A program made the position numbers and the translations under genes. Under the pieces are notes generated by a model. That model searched no databases and had not been told where the DNA came from. It saw only the letters and a list, made by a program, of their open reading frames with translations. Of a stretch of DNA of 64,000 nt, positions 37,501-50,000 are shown one piece after another; the stretch's first letter is position 1, and every line of letters starts with the position of its first letter. Location: the NCBI GenBank assembly GCA_914767715.1, contig OU612065.1, forward strand, positions 40,486,001 to 40,550,000, given 5' to 3'. The stretch is from Membranipora membranacea. Its lineage: Eukaryota; Bryozoa; Gymnolaemata; Cheilostomatida; Membraniporidae.

Positions 37501-38486
37501 CTCCTGTTAATTCAGACAAGGAGGAAAATTGGTGCATTCAGCAGATCTCAATACATTCTAATGTCATTTATTTCAAACTATGCTTGATTAGAACAAATAT
37601 TTGTGGACCCCAGAGGTTCGAATTAAGTGAACTTCACTGTGTTGCCATCTTTCCTGCTTGATCAACAAACCAAAACTCAGGTCTATTTTTTCCTAAACCG
37701 AAAAGTAACGTCTGAATGTAATATCGTTTCTCTGTTATTTTTGCAGAAAAGACAGCGATGACGAGACAATCACCTTCAGGTGTAGCGTAGAGTTCAAAGG
37801 TCAGAGAGTCTGGTGGAGAGAGGAAGGTTCCCAAACCTTCACAGAGGCTCAGGCCATGGAGATACAGTATATAAAAGGAACTAAAATATATCTAAAAGCA
37901 AGGTGAGGATCGATACAAGGGGGGACAATCAGGATGTGGTTAGGAGTTAGGACGTGATCAAACTCTCTGCTTTTAGAAGTTTTACTCAACCTCTAGCTCA
38001 AGTAGCTGCCTGTGATAATATAGATTACATCAAACTACAGAATAGTATCCAAGTGATAATCCTTAATTACAAATACACTCCAGTAAGATGTTTTGAATCC
38101 CGAGGATTTAGAATCCGGATGATGAGGGGATAACTACCAACTCATATGAAATAACTGCAGTTTTTTCAGCCTTTTGGTTTCTCTCTTAGTGACACAACAG
38201 TGGAGTTTTGAGAAATCAAACCTTTTAGATTTCACTGATAATTTGTTTACTTTAAATGATCTAATATTTCCCTTAATCCTGTAGATATGTATCTTTCTTA
38301 TCTAATTCTAGCGATGCTAACAATCTGCGATGGAGTTACGAAGTCGAGTATAAGAATGTCCCGGCAGTGACCCAGTCTCCTGATCTAACGTCGCCACCAA
38401 ACTCAACTACTCTGCTCACAGCTATCACATCAGTCATATTAACTCAACTTGTCTTATTGGCTGTACTTCGACGGGATGCATACTAA
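22502..38486 (+). CDS. GH20 beta-N-acetylhexosaminidase (chitobiase type), membrane-anchored paralogue
   Basis: Removes terminal beta-linked GlcNAc/GalNAc from chitooligosaccharides or glycans (EC 3.2.1.52 type). Exons: 22502-22707, 23059-23256, 28444-28543, 29611-29785, 30216-30265, 30828-30976, 32701-32872, 33200-33343, 33686-33770, 34071-34325, 34745-34992, 35992-36146, 36693-36944, 37225-37311, 37747-37902, 38312-38486. All are in phase, giving 868 aa. Order: signal peptide (1-20, Leu-rich), CHB_HEX-like domain (about 24-165), GH20b-like domain (about 170-292), GH20 barrel starting [14 protein letters not shown] at 294, catalytic Asp488-Glu489 in [25 protein letters not shown], then a C-terminal Ig-like domain. 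The end has a 19-residue hydrophobic segment (845-863) followed by RRDAY, which fits a type I membrane anchor; a GPI signal is less likely. This layout is that of bacterial Serratia-type chitobiase, also found in some invertebrates. Confidence 0.94.
24802..24917 (+). repeat. foldback palindrome, 53-bp arms
   Basis: The left arm from 24802 and right arm ending 24917 are reverse complements over about 53 bp with one mismatch, around a loop of about 10 nt. Direct copies of GTCCAAATCAC flank it on both sides (about 24788 and 24925), which could be a target-site duplication. It lies in intron 2 of the first hexosaminidase. Confidence 0.9.
26020..26510 (+). repeat. diverged tandem direct repeats, about 180-380 bp
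   Basis: Blocks containing CACGTTGACA..GGTCACATTG and CTTCCAATTAG(C/T)CA(T/A)TGA recur at about 26021/26402 and 26109/26290, with a further partial block ending near 26505. The copies have drifted. Confidence 0.6.
26755..27215 (+). repeat. dispersed repeat copy A, about 460 bp
   Basis: It begins with TTTTTCACATCTTAACTGGA and ends after CATCACAACGGCCATAAAAG. It matches copy B at 27486-27952 along its whole length at roughly 80-85 percent by eye. It is probably a transposable element of unknown family or its terminal parts. Confidence 0.8.
27486..27952 (+). repeat. dispersed repeat copy B, about 460 bp
   Basis: Same orientation and order as copy A at 26755-27215, with shared blocks such as ACTCAAGATATGCATGATAT and CATATGCG(C/T)CATCA(C/G)AACGG. 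The spacer between copies ends in an acidic open reading stretch. The pair could be the ends of one element or two separate insertions. Confidence 0.8.
31098..31648 (+). repeat. 25-bp minisatellite, about 20 copies
   Basis: The unit is TGTAGGCTCAGCTTAGCTAG plus AGAGG or AGAGA. In much of the array the G and A variants alternate, giving a 50-bp higher-order period. The last copies are shortened to TGTAGCTAGAGAGG. It lies in intron 6 of the first hexosaminidase, about 120 bp after the exon 6 donor, and does not contain the junction. Confidence 0.95.
31852..31933 (+). tRNA. tRNA-Ser (anticodon GCU)
   Basis: Acceptor stem GACAAGG pairs with CCTTGTC, followed by discriminator G. Box A is TGGCCGAGTGGTTAAGGCG, the anticodon stem is ATGGA/TCCAT with anticodon GCT at 31885-31887, there is a class II long variable arm (TTTCCCTCTGGGAGC), and box B is GGTTCGAATCC. 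No CCA is encoded, as expected in a eukaryote. A TTTT run follows a few bases downstream as a Pol III stop. It sits in the sense orientation in intron 6 of the first hexosaminidase. Confidence 0.97.
34508..34645 (+). repeat. 7-bp satellite (CATCTAA)n, about 19 copies
   Basis: An almost pure run of CATCTAA in intron 10 of the first hexosaminidase, about 180 bp after the exon 10 donor and 100 bp before the exon 11 acceptor. Confidence 0.95.
34980..35255 (+). repeat. 29-bp minisatellite of 10 copies spanning the exon 11 donor
   Basis: The unit is CCTCGATTATAAGGTCTGTC plus TGTATAACA. The first copy is the coding end of exon 11 (AAC CTC GAT TAT AAG) joined to its donor GTCTGT, so the junction lies mid-unit. 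Nine copies keep AAG/GTCTGT and the tenth reads AAGGTTCGTC. The 29-bp period is not a multiple of three, so use of the next donor would shift frame. Confidence 0.95.
35284..35405 (+). repeat. foldback palindrome, about 53-bp arms
   Basis: The arms run from TTAAGCGC at 35284 to GCGCTTAA ending 35405, with only a few mismatches around a loop of about 12 nt (TTCCCAGCCAG region). It starts about 30 bp after the 29-bp splice-donor array ends. Confidence 0.9.
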
Positions 38487-38533
38487 GCCGTCGTACATGT
38501 AAACAAGACTGGACTGATTCAGCTATTATGGTG

Positions 38534-38560
38534 ATAAATTTTACTCTGTTTACATCGCAT

Positions 38561-38602
<42 letters not shown>

Positions 38603-38630
38603 ATGCGATGTAAACAGAGTAAAATTTATA
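38534..38630 (+). repeat. foldback palindrome with (TA)n centre
   Basis: Arms ATAAATTTTACTCTGTTTAC.. and their exact reverse complement flank an alternating TA core, about 97 bp in all. It lies about 50 bp after the stop codon of the first hexosaminidase, in its probable 3' UTR. Confidence 0.9.
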
Positions 38631-39052
38631 TATATATTGTTCTTATTTCTATTATATATACCCCAAATTTTAGACTGCTTATATGTATCAAGTTCATTCC
38701 ACACCAAATATTACACATAATGTGAATTTTTAAACGCCAACTCAATGAAGTTTACCTCATCGCAATTCTATGAGAAGATAAGTATTTTATTCTTGACTAC
38801 AATCATATTTTGTTCACATTTAGCCACTATATTAGAGCTAACCTTAGTCTAAGAAATCTTTAGAAACCAACATCATGGGGCCATTAACTGCGTAATCACA
38901 GAGTAAGGATATATTTATTAGAATTTGAGACAGATTATGTAAATGAGCTCTGGTAACACCCTTAAAATTTGTGATAAACATTTTGACATGGCAAGGATAA
39001 CAAAAAAGTCACATAGACAAGCAATGGCTCTTTAAACTACTCATTTGGTTGA

Positions 39053-39262
39053 TTAAAAAAAAAGGTTGATTAAAATCAGATGTCTTATCACACGCCACAT
39101 CCCGAAACATGAGCAGCAAAATTTTAGTGCCTTAGTAGCAAGGCAGCAATATCTTCGCCTGTTGGGGTTGGGAGGCAGGTCGGAGCACAACTGAGGGGCC
39201 AACCAAACCCAGTGGTCGAGGGACCAGCACTCTAACCAACTGAGCCACCTCCTCCTCACTCA
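39053..39262 (-). mobile_element. tRNA-derived SINE or tRNA-like pseudogene
   Basis: On the minus strand, starting near 39262, the sequence reads GGTGGCTCAGTTGGTTAGAG, a good Pol III box A, then a stem-like GTGCTGGTCCCTCGACCACTGG. A canonical GGTTCGAATCC box B is missing. It continues into non-tRNA sequence, ending in an AT-rich tail near 39053. No second full copy is in the window, so the SINE label is tentative. Confidence 0.5.
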
Positions 39263-40380
39263 ACAATTGTGACACATGATACTCTCTTCTGCAATGTCCA
39301 GATTGTTTGCAATGTATGACTTCCCTGCTGAGTGCGTTTTTGTGATCTCATGCATATTGTTTGAGGGAGATTTTGGTATTTATTACAAATATCAGTATAT
39401 GAGAATTCTTTACCGTGCCTACTACTGTAACAGCCAATGAATGAGTAGTCATTAACATGTACACCTTTATTATCCAGTTGAAGGTGACTAGTATCTTACC
39501 TTTTCTTCATTCTAAGTTTGCAGGTGGTTGTTAACATAATGATATTAGGGGTGGGGCGAAACACGCAGCAAAATTATTTCGAAAAAATCTATTACTGGCT
39601 TGCAAGTTGGTGAATTGGTTGTTTGAGTTTTTTGATGAAGTATACACTCATCAACCAATCAGACGTGACCTTGGATCAACATCTACAGACTGTCTTCTGA
39701 GACGATCGAGGTGAAGTCTCTCTTTGGATACCTGATTATTATTTTTGCTAAGTCTCCCTATTTAGGTGGGACCCTCCAGATCTCCACACCCACTTCTGCC
39801 AACTTCCCACTTTTTGTAGATCGCACTATTGCCTCCAAATTTGAGGGAAAACAGCCCTATCACAATTATTTAGTAACTATCAAACACTTGTTGATGAGTC
39901 TCATGGGCCCATGTGTTGGTGGTAAGTGTTTCACGTGTTCTTCACCTCAGTACTCGTACAAAGTACAAACATGAAATTATTTGGAATCAAATATACGTTT
40001 TTAGCCCTTCCTAGTCCTAGAAACACTTTCAGAGCATCACCGAGCACCCCATTGGGACTCATACCGCCCCCAAACCCCCAGGTTGATCGCTCGGGTGCTT
40101 TGCACCCTCAAATCTCCCACTTTTGAATTTAGATGGCAAGTATGCTGGTTATGTCTATATTAAGAAGGGATACCAAGTTACATAAATAAGTTAAACCACA
40201 GAGCAAACCAATACTGCGTTAATCAGCCATGTTTTATAATATATTATGAGGCATATTGAGTTACAATAGGGGAGCTGAATATTTAGAGTTTCAGTTGGAG
40301 ACCAGACTTGTTATAGCGGATATTATTGCAAATGCAAGCTGTTCAGATTCTCCACTCGCTGTTCTCCTCATATTCAGTCC

Positions 40381-40493
40381 AGCTCAGGAGTCTTATAGCC
40401 TCTGCTCCAGCTCAGGAGTCTTATAGCCTCTGCTCCAGCTCAGGAGTCTTATAGCCTCTGCTCCATCTCAGGAGTCTTATAGCCTCTGCTCCA
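40381..40493 (+). repeat. 28-bp tandem repeat, 4 copies
   Basis: The unit is AGCTCAGGAGTCTTATAGCC plus TCTGCTCC, repeated at 40381, 40409, 40437 and 40465 with one substitution. No coding role. Confidence 0.9.
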
Positions 40494-40580
40494 TCGCGAG
40501 ATACAGATATTACCTGCTACATGACAGAGTGACTTGACGGATAAAAGGGAACTTCTCTTAGGCTGATGGTTACTCTGTCC

Positions 40581-40682
40581 AATATACAACAATATACAAC
40601 AATATACAACAATATACAACAATATACAACAATATACAACAATATACAACAATATACAACAATATACAACAATATACAACAA
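40581..40682 (+). repeat. 10-bp tandem repeat (AATATACAAC)n, 10 copies
   Basis: Ten near-identical copies stand back to back. The open frames through it are artefacts of the period. Confidence 0.95.
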
Positions 40683-41005
40683 TGATAATACCAGTGGGAG
40701 GAAAATTTACAGATTTACAGATTTATTTGTATTCCACTGTTGGAATACCCTGGGGTATCACATAAAACAGTTGGCGACCTCGGGTAAAAACTAACATTGG
40801 ATATCATAAAAGTTTTGTAGCACCATCAAGGAAAAATGGTTTTCTGCGTTTTGTAGTTTTTTGCCTTGACTAAAAAATTGTCCTTCAGTCAACACACTGG
40901 ATTAGCTATTAATATTTCTAACCACCAATCAGATAACACCTTTCCAAAACAAAATGTCTTTAAATTAGATAACACTTCACACCAAACCATGCAGATCTAC
41001 GAAAC

Positions 41006-41012
41006 ATATATA
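41006..41012 (+). promoter_or_regulatory. possible TATA box of the second hexosaminidase
   Basis: TATATAA lies 67 nt upstream of the start codon, which would allow a leader of about 40 nt. Position and match are plausible, but AT-rich DNA makes chance matches common. Confidence 0.3.
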
Positions 41013-41078
41013 ACCCAGAATAACTCAGATTAGGATTATTGTTATTCTGGTTTCAGTCCAGAATACTGAAGCAAAGAG

Positions 41079-44000
41079 ATGATATCAAGTAAGTACAAGT
41101 ATCAACAAATCACAAGCAAGCAGGGAGGGTGGGAGTATATCCCACCCTCCCTGATGTCAGCATCTCCAACTGTTAGATTACTGCTACTCACTATTATTCT
41201 TATAGAACAACAATTTGACCTTCATTGAACTCATGTGTATCTTTGTTTAGTAAATAACATTATAATTTCCAGAACATGATTCCACATACTCGTGTCATTA
41301 GGGCGAGGACGTGATATATGAATTTAAATGTACACTATTGCAAGAATGTCATTTAAAATTAAAGCAGTTGTATCATTATGATTGGATATAGTGAAGCTGT
41401 AACATCGCGTATAAGTTCTAAAGTCGGTAATTTGAGTACTATAATTTTCGTCTTATCGTCCATAGAACAAAATTAACCAAGTTCCACAGACATTAGCTGT
41501 CAGTATTTTCTCCTTTCTGTACCGTAGTAAGCCTCCTGGTTTGGTTACTCTGCGTCTCTACTTTGCTGACTCAGTATGTACCCGATCTGTCGCCCATACA
41601 CGTGAGATATGGGGTGCTGAGAAACGCTGATAGTGTTATGACAGCACACTACACGCTTATAAACTCCGGCAGTCAAGCTATCAACACGGGTAGTGTTCCT
41701 GTGACCATGTACTTCTGTAATATCAGGTAAGCTGATACAATATAACACATAGACTTATCCTCTGTCTGATTAAGTTCGGTCCCAGGTTTCTGGCTTGCGT
41801 TGTTTACACTGGAAGCGGACCAAATGCTGCTCATAATACATATACAGAGAGAACACATCCAAAATAGATTCATGGTTTTCTCCATAATTAGCATATTAGC
41901 TACTCTTTGGTTTTCATGCTATTTTTGCAAATATTGCAAAAGATATGAAGATTTTATTATATTAGTTATTTGTTGTGCGTATGATACTTTGCTAGCATAC
42001 ACTGTATATTTTTTCTGTTCCTATTTAAAGGCAAATTAAGGCATCAGCAGAAAAGGATGGTAGTGTTCTGCATGGATCAGGACCCACAGTGACAGCCTTC
42101 CACTTGGATGGGTGCGCTCACAAGATAGTATACAGCTCACTGAACCTCGCACCAGGTGCTTCCTTTTCTGTGGAAGCAGATCACGACTTTTGGTCAGTGG
42201 CTTACACCGATGTCATGCCTAACTGGTAAGCAAATAATCCAAAACTGTCCATCGCTGGTAAATGCAACATAAATATATAATATGTATGTTGCATTTCTAT
42301 TATATATATTAATATTATATATGTATATATTAGTCTTTCTAAAAGCGTTAAACAAATGAGAATATAAACTTGGACTATGACTATGACTTTGCCTCATTTG
42401 CGAATTTGTTTGACCTTTCTCAGGTATATTCAGCTTGGCAATGGGACCCGCACTTTAATATCAAACACTGATAGCTCAAGTAGTGAGCTTGTGCAGAAAA
42501 ACTTTGTGGATCCTTTTGACACCCGAGAAAAGTCACTGGTAGGTATCTTCTTATATCAGACATTGCACTGGGGTATAGAACGGTCTACAAGCTCTATCAA
42601 CTTCTAAAGTAGCTGATTCTATACATACTTATAAGTAGATTTATGGCAATTTTTTGGCAAATTACCCAGTGCCCAAATTTCTCAACATCTCATAAGGATA
42701 TAAGTAATTGCATTGACGTACTTTGTATTGTGTGAGAGAAACAAAATTAGTTTCATGAGGAAATCGAGTCCATCACCGAGTGATATCTCATGTTGCAAAA
42801 TGTTAGATTAATGTTGGCAACTTGATTGGCACAGGTTATAGGGTGGGGGTCCGATGGGGGGGGGGGGGGCAAGAGTCTGGGAGGGCTCAGACTAAATTTG
42901 ACCACAAATAATGTAATGTGGATGAATCATTTAATGTTTATAGTGCTAATCCCTTATAAACTTAAACAGCCAACACAACTTGAAACATTTTAAAAAACAA
43001 AAAATGAGAACCGACAAACCACTATAGACAAATACAAATTAGACTTTGTCGTCTTATCCTGATTTTCTTTTCGTCAGAACTCACCTCTTCATTTTTCAGT
43101 ACAGCAATAAAGCAAATCTCATGGAAGATGCAATTAATGATTGTTGTGATGGTTATTTCCACTCCATCAATTTCTGTTTAAAAGTCACCCTCTGTTGATA
43201 ATTGTGCCAACCTTTATCAATTACAAAATAATGAGTTACAGGCTGCTACCTCAGGCTTCCTCAGTCTGGAAAGGACTTACAGAGATAAATAGTATGAAAT
43301 TATGATCCATTTCTTAGCTATCAATAATCTCTTCATTTCTTGAGTACAGTAACAACGTGAATCTTTCAAAGAAAATAAATTAGGCTTGATAAGATTTTGA
43401 TAAGGTTGTTTCAGAATTTGGACACAGATCTGGGCTAAGTTAGAGCACTACCAGGCTCCTACCCACCCTCCCCCCACCTCCCACTGCGCCCTGTGATGCC
43501 CTAGTATGGTATTTTGGGTAGCACGACTTAGTACATTATGTTTATCCTTCCATAAATCTCAAATCTAATATGCAACATATTGGTTGCCCATCATTTAAAT
43601 CAGAGGAAGGAAGGGGGTGGGGTCAATGTCACCTTGGGATATTTTTGACAACCCAGTCAGTTTTTTTCCCGCATGAATAGCCCCTAATATAATTTGATTC
43701 CCGCTTTCTGTTACTCTTGACAAGGCTTTACATTTTTGTATGCTTGTATTTACATCAGAGGAGTGCCGATGACCTCATCGAGCCCTGGACGATGACTGAC
43801 AGATATAATCAGCATGAGAAGTCTATCAAATACGAATCATACCGAGATAAAAAATACGACCTGATACCTGCAGTCACTAATCCTGTACAGATAGACAATA
43901 ACACAGCGTACAGGAGACCCCGGGGTAAGTCCCACAATGCGCCTGTAACCATGGACGCCAGCTCACATCATCTTAACCTTAAAGAATTCTCATTTTTGAT

Positions 44001-47000
44001 TAATCTGATCATCAGTTGCACGAATTGATAGAAAACTGAATATTGATTAAACGGTGCAAGTTATTTAGATGGCAATAAATATTTTACTATCATTGAGTAC
44101 ATCAGGCTCAAAACCTATCAACCTGCACTCAAATAGAATTTTTATGGTTTAAAACATGATTTTATCACTCCACGATCTCTATAATTCTATGTGTTTGATT
44201 ATTGGTATCGTGTAAATCTGAAATCTTGTCACAATTCAGGTGAAAAATAAGCTTTTTTTCGTAAACACTAATCCCTTATTGGGATTGCATTTGCATTGCA
44301 GTGTGCATGTTTTTATTGTTACCAACCACTGTTAATTATCACTGAGTAAGGATTTATGTCTATCACTAATTGTAAAAGTTGTGAGAAAACGTCGCTGATA
44401 CACACACATACTCTGCTAAATAATAATGAAGTTGCCTCGCCTGTAACAAGATGGGGTTAAAAATAGTCCTTTCATCATCTTACATAGGCAGCTTGTACTA
44501 GCTATTGGCTACTAGCTAATTTTTTGTTTCTGTTAACTGAGAGCTGTTTTCCAGAGTGATGGTGTTTTGTGATTTTCAACAGAGCATGTGAAGAGTAGGC
44601 ACAAAGTTTCAGGACTTTTGGGATACATCCATTTAGCCCTGGCCCTTTGAGAGGATTAACAGCTTTTAGTTGCTTTAGGACTGTGTCTTCGTTTATTTCA
44701 AAATCAGGTGCTGTCACTATTGTTAAATCTACAGTTGGTGGATGTCTTGTTTTTCAAAACGGCAGAAGAAGTTGTTTAGTTCATTAGGTTTGAAACCTGT
44801 GCTAGTGGTAGGGCTAGTGGTAGGGCTAGTGGTAGGGCTAGTGGTAGGGCTAGTGGTAGGGCTAGTGGTAGGGCTAGTGGTAGGGCTAGTGGTAGGGCTA
44901 GTGGTAGGGCTAGTGGTAGGGCTAGTGGTAGGGCTAGTGGTAGGGCTAGTGGTAGGGCTAGTGGTAGTGCTAGTGGTAGGGCTAGTGGTAGGGCTAGTGG
45001 TAGGGCTAGTGGTAGGGCTAGTGGTAGGGCTAGTGGTAGGGCTAGTGGTAGGGCTAGTGGTAGGGCTAGTGGTAGGGCTAGTGGTAGGGCTAGTGGTAGG
45101 GCTAGTGGTAGGGCTAGTGGTAGGGCTAGTGGTAGGGCTAGTGGTAGGGCTAGTGGTAGGGCTAGTGGTAGGGCTAGTGGTAGGGCGAGTGGTAGGGCTA
45201 GTGGTAGGGCTAGTGGTAGGGCTAGTGGTAGGGCTAGTGGTAGGGCTAGTGGTAGGGCTAGTGGTAGGGCTAGTGGTAGGGCTAGTGGTAGGGCTAGTGG
45301 TAGGGCTAGTGGTAGGGCTAGTGGTAGGGCTAGTGTCATTTGTAGGATGTTGATCTCAATCTCAGCCAAGCCACAATATCCTACTTATGGTGAATAGGCC
45401 ATAAAGTTTTAATATTCTGGTTGATGACGTATTGAGATCCTCGAGAAAAAGTTTGTTCACTCTGGTCGGGTAGAGGAGGAGACTTTTGCAATATCCGTAC
45501 CACAGAGCCTTCAGTAAGCATGTGGTTTTGAATTACACTACAGTTCACTGATTGTCCAGCTTTGTTATGGCTCGGGCTGTGTACATATCCTACCTGCAAA
45601 CTGTAACAAATATTTCCCGTCCATTCTCTGTGACAATTCTCTAACAGAAGCGTTGTTTGTAGGCCTAATTGGTTTTCTGTTTTCTCTTACAGGAGTACAG
45701 CACAGTATCAACAGTACCTTCTCTGTAGACGAGCACACAATTCAGGTATGTATTATTATACTGAGATACTTAGTATGAGTCTGTGTCTGAAAATTCACAA
45801 TGGTATTCATTCTGCAAACCAAATCATCTAAAACAAGGAACAAAGTCTCTATTCCTTTCCAGTTTTATTTTTATAACTTTATAGTTCCATTATTTATTTA
45901 TTATCAAACAGTTTCATTATTAGACAGAAATAAATATGCCCATGGCATTGTATAGACGGCCCTTTTCCCAGGCTGATTTACATTTTCAATTTTCACTGGA
46001 GAACAAATTCATTAGACATTCATCCGTATCACAACTTTTGTTATTATTTCTTGACTGGTACAGATCATTGAAGACACTCATTTTAATTCTGTTCTAGTTT
46101 TTTACTGCTTGTACTACAATTCCAATTCCATTGATTCAATTGAGTGAGCCCTTCGCTAATTGATACTAGGCGATTGTTTTATCCTTCTAGGTCAGCATTG
46201 ACGGATCAGTAGTGATCACTACTGCTGGAGATCTCATGTCTGTTAAAACAGCCGACTCGACATATTCTCAGTGGAATGAGAGGGATTTTGAATTACCTGT
46301 TGGGCTGATGCATAACAAACCAAGGTAAGCTATATGTCAAGAATGATACCATTTCTTGCCTTTGCCATGTTCCCTATCTAATAGAGCTAATGATCGGTCA
46401 TGCACAAAGCAAAGTCTCAAATTTCTCATATTCTTCAAAATAGCTCCCTCATTCATGAGACACCAAACATTTGTGTGTGATAAATGAATTTTGCATGTTT
46501 TGATGACGATCCAATTTGAATAATTATAACTGGAACTGATAAGATCAGAGACCACCGAAAAGAAGCAAAACACTTTGGCTCAGTTGGATAGATCATAGCT
46601 TAGTTCATTGGTCAGAGTGATGTTCGATCAATTTCGATTCATTCGGCTGTATTCGGAGTTGCTCTCCCTCCATATCAATTTCAATTCTTCTATCGCTGAT
46701 CCAGACATAAATGACATATAAGACCGTGCATAAAACAAATATCGTAATGAATCAGGTGAATTTGTTAAAAATATAGTTATCAAGTAGCGCAGCTTCTATT
46801 GAATGGCAGGTTTGGCTACAGAGGCTTCATGTTAGATCTCGCTCGTCATTTCCTGAATGCCGAGTCTATAAGGAGACAGATTAAGCTGATGCACAGATAT
46901 CGGCTTAATCGTCTCCACCTTCATTTATCTGATGACGAGTCCTGGGCACTGGAGATAGATAGGATACCTGAGCTCACCATGGTATGTAGAGTTCAGAGTT

Positions 47001-50000
47001 TGTAGTGCAGTAAAGTTTACTTCTACGCTGAGAATGAGATAACGGCCATCCTAAATTATTGTTTGCAAGATATAATTAGAAAGGGCCATTTTTTAGAGTA
47101 GAAAATAACTAGAAGCAAACCTTCACAATTGTTATATATGCCATGCCTTAACGATGACAGTTAGCTAGTCTGCTAACAGACATCACAGGACGTGATGTCA
47201 GATTCTATTGTTCTTTTATAATGACCACAATGCAGTGGCTATTTCCTTTCTCTGTAAACCATGCTACCAGTAAGATGCCTCTGCTAGATGCTCCCAATAA
47301 AATATCGTAAAACATCACCAACACACAAACATAATAACAATATTGTGCATTTTTAAATGCCATATATTGAGTCCACTTCTACGTGCCACCAGGGCGGGTG
47401 GGAGGGGTGGAGCTTGCAATATATCCCACCCTCACTGGTGCCACAGTCATCAACATGAGCTAGTATGATTGTCTGCTTCCATAGAAAGAGAAGATAACTC
47501 TTCTTCACCTTTCACATTGATTTATTATTTATTTTCAGTATGGATCCAGACAATGCTATGATAATACACAATGTGCTACATATCCCCAGCTTGGTAGAAA
47601 GACAAACGATCCAAAATCTTACCTTACTAAACTGGAGTATATAGCCTTAGTGCGATTCGCTTCTGAACATGGTGTTACGGTTAGTTATACTGCGAGCTAT
47701 CATCATTATATTATGGTATATACACAGTTACTTGCATTTCTATAAAATGTACTCAAATTTGTGTAACAGGACAATGAGGATTCCTATCAAGAGTTTTTTT
47801 TATCTGTAATTGGTGATCAACCTTCTATTGAACTGGACTGATTTATTTCATATTGTTCTATGTTCCAACTCAATAATCAGCATAGTTTCAGTTTATTGCC
47901 ACTGATATGCTAGTTGAAGCAAGTATCAGACATTTTATTGTTCCAGATTGTACCAGAGATAGAACTACCTGGTCACGCTACGGCTGCTGTGAACGCAATG
48001 AAGATGAGACATGACAGATCCTCTACATCTGCTGACTACGGTAAATACCAGAAAAAGTATAATCCATCCTGTTTGGTGGTCGAGGGATAATACAAAGCTG
48101 ATTTATTACCCAACCTCCAAAACCTCAATCGAATTTGATCAATACTCACCTTCATTTGGAGTAATTCTTTCCCATATGGCCATCTCTCAATGCACTCAGC
48201 TAGTCTACATCTAACTATCCTTATAAATCGCCCCATGCTGTCTCCAGGTGTTATGATTCTCTTATATTTGGTAGTTGACTTCAGACTTCATGACACAGAC
48301 GACTCGAGTGAATACTCCAGTGTTCAGTATTTCACTGGAGGAGCAATGAATCCATGTGTCGAGTCAACTTTTAACTTTATTGATACTGTGATGAAGACTA
48401 TCAAAGAATACCACGAGCAAGCCGGCTTCCCTCTCAAACTCATACACTTAGCAGGAGATGAGGTGGCGAACGGAGCTTGGGTCAACTCAACAACTTGTAA
48501 AAGGCTACTGGAGGTACTGAATGCTTCAGCAGGTAAGGCAGTTAATCATCTTTACAAAATCATCTAGCAGATTAGAAGTCAAACTTTGTCACAGTATAAG
48601 ATATTGTTTTACAGTTCTTGGCTACACTCTGTAATGCTGAACCTGTTATGCCATGATTATGATGTCTCATACCAACAATACTTACATGCAAACATGGTCA
48701 AACTTGATTTAGGTGTGTTACCCAGTTTGACGGTACCAGACTTGGATAGCAAATATTGATAGAGATAGTTTTCTCGTTCATCAACCAAACTGTCGTTTTT
48801 TGTTATTAGATGTCCCACAGAAGCAAATGAAGTCGTTGATAAAAGAACAGATGCTCAGAAGAATTGGTCTGATGGCGGAGCGTGAGAATATAAACCTTGC
48901 ATTCTGGGAGGATGGTCTCATAAACAACACAGACGGCAAGCCATTTAATAGGTTGGCTGTATTCCCTGCCACTATAGATGTCTATGGATTTGTCTGGCAG
49001 ACAGTTTGGGAGTGGTGGGGAGGGGATAGAGCTTTCAATCTAGCCAATGATGATTACAAGGTGCGTCATGCCTCATAATATCTCTCATTTTATTTCTTTG
49101 TGCTTCCTACATGGATGTTGCAGTGTATTCGGAAACTAGGAGGAAATTGAATGATCAAATGTGGCCAAATATATGTGACAAAATGCGTATAGAATTTATT
49201 CATGATTTATGTCTCTGGTTGACAAGTTCAAATCAATCCAGCCATGCAGCACAGCAACAAATAATCCCAATCCAATGTTTGGTTGTGGTTTGATTGCCAT
49301 AATCTGATTGATTGATTACCAATTTCTTCTTTTCTTCACTAACCAGGTCGTGATGGCGCCAGCTACTCACTACTATCTGGATCATTCACAAGAGCCAAAC
49401 TCTAACGAGAGAGGCTTCTACTGGGCTACAAGATACTCAAACCTTGAGAAAGTTTTCTCTTTCAGGCCAATAAACTACTACGAGAACATTGATGGCACAA
49501 GGTAACGGGTATAAAGAAGACCAGGTCGTTTTTTTTCTTTCTTCATATTTCGCTACCTAGCCTATTAGTCATAGTCTTTTTTACCATTATAACACATGGT
49601 CTTATTTGCTGCCCTGTGCTGATCAGATCAATAGAGTTCACATTATTATTATTATTACATCGTACACGCAGACTGTCCCATCGAGAACTACTGATTATAT
49701 ATATATATATATATTCTAGAGTGTTTTGGGTGTGTAATTACTATTTGCGGTATAATTACCCATGTTGATGTTGACAAATGGGTGAAAATCATAGCCGTGT
49801 ATCTTGGACTACCTCCTTATCAAAGAGATTTGCAAATTATCAAATATAAATTTACACTGATGGATATTTTATACATTTTTTTGTGAAAAACATTGCTGTT
49901 ACAGGACGTTTGGAGCTGATATTACAAGAGAAGAGTGGTGTAACCCAGATAAGTGTCCCCCGCTCCAGTCAGGTAAGGAGACTAACATTGTTGGAGTTGA

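Larger units (their letters stand above)
38487..41078. other. intergenic between the two hexosaminidase paralogues
   Basis: Holds the TA-centred foldback, a tRNA-like SINE candidate, a 28-bp x4 repeat and a 10-bp x10 repeat (separate entries). A frame at about 39711-39974 shows no known domain. A possible TATA box for the second gene is at its right end. Confidence 0.6.

Noticed and set aside
38519-38725. Matching short frames on both strands rich in Ile-Tyr
   Set aside because: They are the two strands of a TA-centred palindrome.
39711-39974. 87-codon frame downstream of the first hexosaminidase
   Set aside because: No domain, no splice partners, in a repeat-rich spacer.
40449-40682. Cys/Leu/Tyr repeat frame on the minus strand
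   Set aside because: Translation of a 10-bp simple repeat.
44742-45369. Long VVGL and LPLA repeat frames on both strands
   Set aside because: They follow only from a 12-bp period divisible by three. Six-frame openness is expected and no gene signals are present.
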